A DNA stretch of 37,152 nt. It comes from Butyrivibrio sp. GTDB lineage: Bacteria > Bacillota > Clostridia > Lachnospirales > Lachnospiraceae. Below are positions 30,984 to 37,152 of this stretch, one piece after another; within the stretch, counting starts at the first letter, position 1, and every line of letters starts with the position of its first letter. Location: positions 1 through 37,152 of the forward strand of contig JAILJR010000074.1 of assembly GCA_024694565.1 (NCBI GenBank), given 5' to 3'. The notes below the pieces were generated by a model. That model worked only from the letters and a program-made list of their open reading frames with translations. It had not been told where the DNA came from and did no database searches. Made by a program: the position numbers and the translations under genes.

Positions 30984-33900
30984 TTATCCCTGAAAGCCGC
31001 TGTAGAAGCGGGTTATATCATTTTTGACCGAATTGGTCGTAACTGTTTTGTACCCCTTCCACTCTCTCGGGAAAAGGGATTTATATCCATAGCCAAGAAA
31101 TCTGTCATCCAGAAGAAGCGCCACGCCAAGGTCGCTTTCTGTCCTGATGACCCTGCCTGCTGCCTGAAGGACCTTGTTCATGCCCGGATACCGGTATGCA
31201 TAGTCAAAGCCGTCTACACCTTTTTCATCAAAGTAGTTCCTTAGTATCTCCCTTTCATTGCACACCATCGGTATCCCTGTTCCAACGATTATCACGCCAA
31301 TGAGGCTGTCGTTCTTCAGATCTATGCCCTCACTGAAGATTCCTCCCATCACACAGAATCCCAAAACGCTCTTATCCTCAGTTATTTCAATATCCATATG
31401 GATTAGACCAGATAAGTCAATATCATTTCCCGCTGAAAATCTGTCAAGAAACGACTCCCTGGCCTCCTCCGTCATAAAGCTGCTCTGGATTAGAAGCTCT
31501 GTATCATCTGTGTCAAGAAACTCATCCTCATAGGTCGTACGAACCTCATCAAGAAACTGGTGCGATGGAAAGAACACAATGTAATTGCCTCTTTTTGCCC
31601 TGATCACACTGTCAATGTACATTGCAATCTTCCTGTACATCGTGTCACTTCTTCTTGAGTACCTGCTGGTAACATCGCTTCCTATGAATATTCCAAGCCG
31701 CGACGGGTCGAAGACTGATCTTGCATATATCTCAAAATCCTCCGGTGTTCCGCCAAGAAGCTTTTTGTAATACTGCACCGGAAGTAGTGTAGCCGAAAAG
31801 AGAATCGTGGATAATCCCTTCGCCATGCATCGGGACAGATTCCTTGACGGGTCAACGCATGAAAGTCTCAGAACAAAGCTTCCCTCATCATCAGTCTCGC
31901 CATATATCACATAGTGGTCATCAATAAGGTCATAAATTGTAAGAAAACGTGAAATGTCAAAATAGAACTGAAGAATCTCATCTCTCATCGGCCCCTGGTC
32001 ATGGTCCTCAAGATAAGCCGAAATAATCGACGACAGTCGCTCCAATGGCTGGATGAAGCTGTCAATTGACTCATATACTCTATACCCGTCATAGTCTCCT
32101 GCGGACCCTGAAAGGGGTCTGCTGCTTGCGGCAATTCCTGATCCTATTCCTGTATTCTGGGCACGGACTGTGCTTTTTGACTCAGAAAGGGTTCTGCTGT
32201 CTGCGGCAGCTTGTGATAAATCACCTGATTTGGTTAACTTCATACTGCGCTTAAGCTCAAGAAGGCTCTTGTTGCACTTATCAAGATGCGAAGCAATCCT
32301 CGGATGATAGTCCTTAATGCTGCGCTTTAGTTCAAGGAAGCTCTCTTTCCTGAGACATGCACTGTACATATCTCTCCCCCTGTCCAGGAGATTGTGCGTC
32401 TCATCCACAAGAAAACAGTAGTCATGTCGATTTCCGTCTGCAAAAAAACGCCTCAGGTACACAAACGGGTCGAATACATAGTTGTAGTCGCAGATTATCC
32501 CATCAGAGACAAGGCTCATGTCCAGAGCCATCTCAAAGGGACATACCGTGTACCTCCGGGCGTACTCTGCAATCTTTTCTCTGTCAAAGCTATCCTCGTT
32601 TGTCATCAGCGCATAGATAGCATCGTTTACCCTGTCAAAATGACCTTTTGCATACGGACAGACCACCGGGTTGCAGTCTCTTTGCTCTTCACCGAGAAAA
32701 CAGGCCTTATCCCTTGCGGTTATGGTCACTGTCTTCATACGAAGTCCCTGACTTTTACGCAGAGTCTCAAACGCCTCCTCAGCAACTGTTCTTGTGATGG
32801 TTTTTGCAGTCAGATAAAAAATTCTTGACAGCTTTCCCTCCCCCATTGCCTTGACAGTCGGAAACACCGTGGATATCGTCTTTCCCGTACCGGTAGGCGC
32901 CTGCAGAAAGAGCTTTTTTTGGTGAACTATAGTTCTGTATACAGCAGCTGCAAGGTCCTTCTGTCCCTCCCTATAGGGAAATGGAAAAGATGTTTTCTTT
33001 ATCGAAGCTGTCCTTATACTGTTCCACTCACATTCAAAGTCAGCCCATTTTCTGAACTGCATGATCAGATCATCGAACCAGCCCAGTATCTCATCATCCG
33101 TATATTCGGAGTCGAAATATCTCCTTTCATCGGTATCCATATTGCAATAGGTCAGCCTTACAGAGATTCTTTTACAGTCATTGTTCATAAGGTACATTGC
33201 TGCATAGCATTTTGCCTGCGCAAGATGCACCGGAACAGCCTCCCTCATCCTGGCAAGCTCACGATACGTCCCTTTTATCTCGTCAATCAATGGAATGCAG
33301 TCGCCTGAGATTTCAGCTGCAAAGGTGCGAGCACCGGATTGTATGTCTGCGTGAATTTGCTCTCCAGATAGGCCATCCGTGAGAACATCGGCGTTCGGGC
33401 TTTCACTTTTGATGACCAGAACCGGCTTTTCCACATGTATCTTCTGCAGCTGTGGTGCTGTCGGTTTATCTTGCGGTTTCTGCTGCGATATTGTCGGTTC
33501 CTCCTGCTGCTTCTGTTGCGATGATGTCGGTTCCTCTTGCTGCTTTTGCTGCGATGCTGTCGGTTCCTCCCTTGGCTTCTGCTGCGATATTGTCGGTTCC
33601 TCCTGCTGCTTCTGCTGCGATGATGTCGGTTCCTCTTGCTGCTTTTGCTGCGATGCTGTCGTTTCCTCCCTTGGCTTCTGCTGCGATATTGTCGGTTCCT
33701 CCTCCTGCTGCTTCTGCTGCGTCGTTGATTTTCCCTGAGACATCACAGCTTTACGCGAAGCAGGCCCTGGACGCATTCCGAAAAATCTGTCAAGAATGCC
33801 GTCAGCTCTGCCCTCTATAATAAGGTCGTATTTATCAAAGCTTTTCTTATATGCAAGCGGAACCTCTGCGTGATAATCAGTTCCCATGCTCTTTTGTATC

Positions 33901-34022
33901 ATCCGATGGATTCTGGATCCCTCCTGCATAGAGTCAGCCGAAACCGCATGTATTCTGTTGTCAATATCTCCACTCCGTAAAATAAATTCCACAAGTCCCC
34001 GGACCGACAGTCTGATTTCCAT
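30984..34022 (-). CDS. Cas4/RecB-like nuclease fused to a DinG/XPD-type helicase
   Basis: A 1012-residue fusion. The N-terminal PD-(D/E)XK nuclease has H39, D74 (EGRADGI), E248 and K250 (IDEIKG) and Q269 (LAQAK). The helicase has Walker A APTGTGKT (375-382), four cysteines for an Fe-S cluster (441, 450, 455, 494), DETH (540-543) and motif VI QAAGRVIR near 955. This points to 5'-to-3' unwinding with coupled strand cleavage in DNA repair. It is about 200 residues longer than expected because of a repeat insert (about 102-188) between nuclease motifs D74 and E248 and a second serine-rich insert (about 597-650) in the helicase. Start ATG 34020-34022 has AGGAG. It is monocistronic and divergent from asnA. 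Confidence 0.9.
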   Translation of the reverse strand: MEIRLSVRGLVEFILRSGDIDNRIHAVSADSMQEGSRIHRMIQKSMGTDYHAEVPLAYKKSFDKYDLIIEGRADGILDRFFGMRPGPASRKAVMSQGKSTTQQKQQEEEPTISQQKPREETTASQQKQQEEPTSSQQKQQEEPTISQQKPREEPTASQQKQQEEPTSSQQKQQEEPTISQQKPQDKPTAPQLQKIHVEKPVLVIKSESPNADVLTDGLSGEQIHADIQSGARTFAAEISGDCIPLIDEIKGTYRELARMREAVPVHLAQAKCYAAMYLMNNDCKRISVRLTYCNMDTDERRYFDSEYTDDEILGWFDDLIMQFRKWADFECEWNSIRTASIKKTSFPFPYREGQKDLAAAVYRTIVHQKKLFLQAPTGTGKTISTVFPTVKAMGEGKLSRIFYLTAKTITRTVAEEAFETLRKSQGLRMKTVTITARDKACFLGEEQRDCNPVVCPYAKGHFDRVNDAIYALMTNEDSFDREKIAEYARRYTVCPFEMALDMSLVSDGIICDYNYVFDPFVYLRRFFADGNRHDYCFLVDETHNLLDRGRDMYSACLRKESFLELKRSIKDYHPRIASHLDKCNKSLLELKRSMKLTKSGDLSQAAADSRTLSESKSTVRAQNTGIGSGIAASSRPLSGSAGDYDGYRVYESIDSFIQPLERLSSIISAYLEDHDQGPMRDEILQFYFDISRFLTIYDLIDDHYVIYGETDDEGSFVLRLSCVDPSRNLSRCMAKGLSTILFSATLLPVQYYKKLLGGTPEDFEIYARSVFDPSRLGIFIGSDVTSRYSRRSDTMYRKIAMYIDSVIRAKRGNYIVFFPSHQFLDEVRTTYEDEFLDTDDTELLIQSSFMTEEARESFLDRFSAGNDIDLSGLIHMDIEITEDKSVLGFCVMGGIFSEGIDLKNDSLIGVIIVGTGIPMVCNEREILRNYFDEKGVDGFDYAYRYPGMNKVLQAAGRVIRTESDLGVALLLDDRFLGYGYKSLFPREWKGYKTVTTNSVKNDITRFYSGFQG
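32105..32218 (-). repeat. Degenerate direct repeat inside the helicase gene
   Basis: Two copies of about 38 bases (32105-32142 and 32180-32218) encode similar peptides, AASSRPLSGSAG and AADSRTLSESKS. They make up a serine/alanine-rich insert in the helicase, away from the motor motifs. Confidence 0.5.
33459..33719 (-). repeat. In-frame tandem repeat inside the nuclease domain
   Basis: Units of 33 bases encode 11-residue peptides of the type EEPTxSQQKxx. Three different units form a 99-base higher-order repeat (EEPTISQQKPR, EEPTASQQKQQ, EEPTSSQQKQQ) present twice in full and once in part. All lengths are multiples of three, so the reading frame stays open. Confidence 0.9.
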
Positions 34023-34255
34023 GCAAACACTCCTTTTTTACAATTCAGTTGTCGATCAGACGGTCAGACTTATGCCTGCGGCAAACTTCTCCGACTGGCT
34101 TGCAGCTAAATTGTAACAATTGTAAATAAATAAACAAAAGAAGGCACTCTATTTCTATTTTTTAAAAATCTTAACATCTTTTTTTGCTGTTTTTGAAATT
34201 TAGATGTGCCTCCAAAAAAACTCTTATCTTTTTTTGAAGAAAATCCATTTTTAGA

Positions 34256-34412
34256 TGTGCCCTAAAGTATGATTTCTTGAATAAAACTTCAAGCCCCCTC
34301 CACTGGCTGGCAAATGTTTGATATCTTAAATAATTTTCAGCCCCGCACTGGCTGGCAAGTGTATGATATCTTGAATTAGCTTCAGCACCCGCACTGGCTG
34401 GCAAAAGAATTG
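34256..34412. repeat. Tandem repeat, 45-46 base period, upstream of the helicase gene
   Basis: The word CACTGGCTGGCAA occurs at 34301, 34346 and 34392, each followed by a variant of TGTATGATATCTTGAATTA and TTCAGCCCC. A partial unit (GTATGATTTCTTGAATAAAA) precedes the first. A related word, ACTGGCTTGCAGCTAAATTG, lies at about 34086. The open frame over the array on the minus strand is not a credible gene. Confidence 0.75.
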
Positions 34413-34531
34413 TAACATTGTAAACATACAAAAATTATAACACCGATTTTTTTCTTGCAAAATGCGTGTAAACGTTATTAAATGGTATAGGATGTCCGTT
34501 TTCTTAGGAGTTCGGTATCCTTAACGGGCTA

Positions 34532-34691
34532 GTGTACTGTCCTAATCATTTCTTTACTTATTTGCACCATCTTGTCGCCATATGCCGCATCGTCATCAGT
34601 CGTCGATGAACACATCGACTTCTTCCGCCTTGCAATAGACGTAGACGTCAATCTGGCACAAATAAGTTAAGGAATGATTGGGAAGGCACAC
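34532..34691. repeat. Interspersed palindromic repeat, copy B
   Basis: A 160-base near-complete element. Left end GTGTACTGTCCTAATCATTT and right end GGAATGATTGGGAAGGCACAC are inverted copies, extending inward through CTTTACTTATTTGCACCA and TGGCACAAATAAGTTAAG. The centre is GTCGATGAACACATCGAC (34602-34619), followed by TTCTTCCGCCTTGCA. It lies between the divergent helicase and asnA genes. Confidence 0.7.
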
Positions 34692-34774
34692 GGCATCGAC
34701 GACTGATGACAACGCGGCAACTGGAAAAATTATCGGTGGATTTGTATCGGTTATTTATTTTTTGGTGTACCAGC
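34692..34774. repeat. Interspersed palindromic repeat, right half
   Basis: GCATCGACGACTGATGACAA followed by CGCGGCAACTGGAAAAATT and ending GTTATTTATTTTTTGGTGTA matches the centre and right end of copy A (17267-17357). The left half is missing and copy B is joined directly to it. Confidence 0.6.
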
Positions 34775-34783
34775 TTAAAGCGC

Positions 34784-34832
34784 ATCTGCAAAAAGCAGAT
34801 TTTCAAATGGTTCTCTATGAGTCATTTGGAAA
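34784..34832 (+). promoter_or_regulatory. Two hairpins in the asnA leader
   Basis: ATCTGC/GCAGAT (34784-34789, 34795-34800) with an A5 loop is followed by TTTT, like a weak terminator. Directly after it TTTCAAATG (34801-34809) can pair with CATTTGGAAA (34823-34832). They lie 44-92 bases before the asnA start and could act as an attenuator. No T-box signature is present. Confidence 0.35.
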
Positions 34833-34875
34833 GTCACAGATAGTCAAATCGAATAGATGAAAGTGGTGATAAGAA

Positions 34876-35886
34876 ATGGAAAATTTGAAAATCCCAAAAA
34901 ATTACAAATCAGCCCTTGACCTGCATGATACTCAGGTAGGCATCAAGACTGTCAAGGACTTCTTTCAGGGGATGCTGTCAACCAGACTTAATCTTCAGCG
35001 AGTAACAGCTCCATTATTTGTAACACCTGAGTCAGGCCTTAATGACAACTTAAATGGCGTAGAGAGACCGGTATCTTTTGACATTTTAAATGAGAACAAG
35101 CGGGAAGCTGAGATTGTTCACTCACTTGCCAAGTGGAAGAGATACGCTCTGAAGAAGTACGGGTTCAACACATATGAAGGTCTTTATACTGATATGAATG
35201 CTGTCCGCAGGGATGAAATCCCGGACAACATCCATTCAATCTTCGTGGATCAGTGGGACTGGGAGAAGATAATCAAAAAGGAAGACAGAAACATTGATTT
35301 TCTCAAGGACACTGTAAAGAGTGTTTACAAGACTCTCAGAAAAACAGAGAAATTCATGTCAATCCAGTATGATTATATTGAGGAGATACTTCCTGAAGAG
35401 ATCTTTTTTATCACCACTCAGGAGCTTGAGGACATGTTCCCCGACAATACTCCGAAGGAGCGCGAGTACTACATTGCAAAAGCCAAAGGCGCTGTCTGCC
35501 TGATGCAGATAGGTGACCTGCTTGCATCTGGCGAGAAACACGACGGCAGAGCTCCGGACTATGACGACTGGTCACTGAACGCAGACATCATTGTCTACTA
35601 TCCTGTACTCGACATCGCACTTGAGCTCTCAAGCATGGGCATAAGAGTTGATGAGGATTCACTTAAAGAGCAGCTCGAAAAAGCCGGCTGCACAGAAAGA
35701 GCTGAACTTCCTTTCCAGAAGGCAATACTCAACAAGGAGCTGCCCTACACCATCGGCGGCGGTATCGGTCAGTCAAGAATCTGCATGTTCTTCCTGCGTA
35801 AAGCCCACATCGGTGAGGTTCAGTGCTCAATCTGGCCAGAAGACATGGTCGAGGAAGCAATCAGAAATGGTATACAGATACTGTAA
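34876..35886 (+). CDS. asnA: Aspartate-ammonia ligase (asparagine synthetase A)
   Basis: Makes asparagine from aspartate, ammonia and ATP in the cytosol; it is a class II tRNA-synthetase-like fold. The 336-residue length and motifs match the family: LNLQRVTAPLFVTPESGLND (38-57), ERPVSFDI, HSLAKWKRYAL, GLYTDMNAVRRDE, HSIFVDQWDWEK, DDWSLNADI, and the ending ELPYTIGGGIGQSRICMFFL. The start at 34876 has GGTGAT eight bases before. It is the only sizeable plus-strand gene in this half of the window and stands alone between palindromic repeats; the leader hairpins may respond to asparagine supply, which is inference. Confidence 0.97.
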   Translation: MENLKIPKNYKSALDLHDTQVGIKTVKDFFQGMLSTRLNLQRVTAPLFVTPESGLNDNLNGVERPVSFDILNENKREAEIVHSLAKWKRYALKKYGFNTYEGLYTDMNAVRRDEIPDNIHSIFVDQWDWEKIIKKEDRNIDFLKDTVKSVYKTLRKTEKFMSIQYDYIEEILPEEIFFITTQELEDMFPDNTPKEREYYIAKAKGAVCLMQIGDLLASGEKHDGRAPDYDDWSLNADIIVYYPVLDIALELSSMGIRVDEDSLKEQLEKAGCTERAELPFQKAILNKELPYTIGGGIGQSRICMFFLRKAHIGEVQCSIWPEDMVEEAIRNGIQIL

Positions 35887-35915
35887 GCACTACTATAAAT
35901 GATAGATATGAGCTT

Positions 35916-36063
35916 GTGTGTCATCCCAATAATTCTTTAACATATTTTTGCCGGATTGTCGTCATATGCAAGGCGGAGGAAGAAGTCGATGCGCGCATCG
36001 ACGACTGATAACAACATGTCATATGGCGACAAGATGGTGCAAATAAGTAAAGAAATGATTGGG
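35916..36063. repeat. Interspersed palindromic repeat, copy C
   Basis: A long inverted repeat: left arm GTGTGTCATCCCAATAATTC...GTCGTCATATG and right arm CATATGGCGACAAGATGGTG...AAATGATTGGGA. The centre GTCGATGCGCGCATCGAC (35985-36002) is a perfect 18-base palindrome. It starts 29 bases after the asnA stop and may serve as its terminator. Confidence 0.75.
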
Positions 36064-36074
36064 ACGTTATCCTT

Positions 36075-36243
36075 GTGTGCCGTGTCATTCATTTTTTTAA
36101 CTTGAATTTTTCAGATTGCCGCCAGATGCCAGGCGGAATAATGAGGCGTATTGAGGTTGAGGTACGCCGATTGACGACAACTACACAGGTTGCGGTAATC
36201 TGGAAAAATCAACTACAATTATGAATGATTAATGATGGCACAC
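36075..36243. repeat. Interspersed palindromic repeat, copy D (variant)
   Basis: Inverted ends GTGTGCCGTGTCATTCATTT and AATCATTAATGATGG-type right end closing with GGCACAC, with inner arms TTTTTCAGATTGCCG and GGTAATCTGGAAAAA. The centre has diverged (AGGCGGAATAATGAGGCG...). It follows copy C after 11 bases. Confidence 0.7.
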
Positions 36244-36620
36244 TAATCGACCGGTAAAAATTCATCCGGCCGGCTCATAGATATTTTGCAGTCTGTCTCT
36301 CCAGGCATAATGCTTCACTTCTATAAGATGCTGAATTTCTCAGAAATCCGGCATACTTCAATTACCGACTTTTGCCTTTAGGTAAAAGCGTATCTGACAA
36401 ATCCTGATTCACAGGCATTTTCCATGAATTGTGCAGAAAAATCATGACTTCTTGCGGGCAAAATGAGGAAATTGCCCACAGGAATCCTGCGTTCCGTTGG
36501 ATAAGCCCCTTACGTTTCGTAGTGGTACTAAGCTCGAAAATACTTCGCTTAGATGGTGTATTAGACTCGACTATACCTCGTCAAATGAACACCTACACCT
36601 CGTACTTGGATCGATAAAAC
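36244..36620. other. Gene-free stretch before the 53-base array
   Basis: No frame has a ribosome site or protein-like composition. One imperfect hairpin (CTTTTGCC/GGTAAAAG, near 36370-36390) is visible. I see no other structure. Confidence 0.5.
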
Positions 36621-37152
36621 TCGCCCCTTTTGCCGCATTCTCCGTATGAGGCAGAAATCGCCGAACCTTCTTTCTGCCCCTTTTGACGCATTCTCTGTAT
36701 GGGGCAGAAATCGCCGAACCTTCCTTCTGCCCCTTCTGCCCCTTTTGACGCATTCTCCATATGGGGCAGAAATCGCCGCCCCTTCCTTCTGCCCCTTTTG
36801 ACGCATTCTCCGTATGGGGCAGAAATCGCCACCCCTTCCTTCTGCCCCTTTTGACGCATTCTCCGTATAGGGCAGAAATCGCTGCCCTTTCCTTCTGCCC
36901 CTTTTGACGCATTCTCCGTATAGGGCAGAAATCCCTTGCTTTTCTTTCTGCCCCTTTTGACGCATTCTCCGTATGGGGCAGAAATACCTCTCCCTTCCTT
37001 CTGCCCCTTTTACCTCTTTCTCCGTATGGGGCAGAAATACCTCGCCTTTCTTTCTGCCCCTTTTCCCTCTTTCTCCGTATGGGGCAGAAATACCTCGCCT
37101 TTCTTTCTGCCCCTTTTCCCGCATTCTCCATATGGGGCAGAAATACCTCGCC
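36621..37152. repeat. Tandem array of ten 53-base units, running off the window
   Basis: Each unit is TCTGCCCCTTTTGACGCATT, CTCCGTATGGGGCAGAAAT and a variable 14-base tail. In every full unit TCTGCCCC and GGGGCAGA form an 8-9 bp inverted repeat around a 20-base loop. Units start near 36621, 36672, 36734, 36787, 36840, 36893, 36946, 36999, 37052 and 37105; the third is preceded by a 9-base duplication of TCTGCCCCT. Units 1-5 end in CGCCGAACC/CGCCGCCCC-like tails and units 7-10 in ACCTCGCC-like tails. The period is not a multiple of three, and long minus-strand frames cross it in more than one register. Confidence 0.95.

Noticed and set aside
30647-31027. Plus-strand 126-codon frame
   Set aside because: No ribosome site, AT-driven composition, overlap with the end of the helicase gene and with the DnaA-like sites.
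34171-34431. 86-codon minus-strand frame
   Set aside because: It is a translation of the 45-46 base tandem repeat and has no ribosome site.
36561-37131. Two overlapping minus-strand reading frames of about 187 codons as real genes
   Set aside because: Both are the same 53-base repeat read in different registers, arginine/glycine/lysine-rich, with no ribosome site visible. I kept the array as a repeat and noted the coding option as a finding.
36621-37152. CRISPR array
   Set aside because: Both the palindromic part and the parts between are nearly identical in all units, so there are no spacers, and no cas genes are nearby. The Cas4-like domain at 34022 belongs to a repair-type helicase fusion.

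Overview
The window looks like a chromosomal stretch of a Gram-positive anaerobe of the Lachnospiraceae, most like Butyrivibrio or Pseudobutyrivibrio. This is an inference from strong AGGAGG ribosome sites, clostridial-type proteins, an asnA-type asparagine synthetase, a family 3 glucosidase with reversed domain order, and a secreted protein with YPDV...GxxEGR repeats. Nearly all genes lie on the minus strand. The exceptions are tRNA-Trp, a TetR regulator and asnA.

Layout. (1) 1-3300: three tandem paralogous secreted proteins of a family I do not recognise. Two of them share a duplicated promoter cassette: helix-phased TGTTTA repeats, a -10 box and a small hairpin at the transcript start. (2) 3671-5132: a remnant of an Rpn-type nuclease, a gene-free gap and a VanZ-family membrane protein. 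(3) 5459-13668: a glycoside block with a membrane-anchored permuted GH3 enzyme, a GtrA-family membrane protein and a cytoplasmic GH3 enzyme, followed upstream by an AgrC/AgrA-like two-component pair with its own terminator. (4) 14082-17122: tRNA-Trp, an unknown 149-residue protein, a phosphopantetheinyl transferase and a divergent TetR regulator.

(5) 17375-25751: a long run of minus-strand genes. A tightly packed core encodes a 54-residue protein, a TPR membrane protein, an MBOAT acyltransferase, a membrane-anchored SGNH hydrolase and a 79-residue protein, with overlaps or gaps of 2-11 bases. This looks like a cell-surface polymer acetylation system. It is flanked by folC upstream and by RidA, a TPR lipoprotein and an ADP-ribose pyrophosphatase downstream. 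(6) 25959-30360: valS and a cytoplasmic diguanylate cyclase. (7) 30361-34022: an AT-rich gap with three DnaA-box-like sites, then a nuclease-helicase fusion whose nuclease domain is split by an in-frame tandem repeat. (8) 34876-35886: asnA, flanked by palindromic repeats. (9) 36621-37152: ten copies of a 53-base tandem repeat running off the window end.

A family of interspersed palindromic elements of about 150-170 bases occurs at several intergenic sites (17138-17357, 28693-28730, 34532-34774, 35916-36243). They share a GTCGATG...CATCGAC centre and GTGTGCC-type tips. With the 53-base array and the duplicated promoter cassette, these are the least explained parts of the window.
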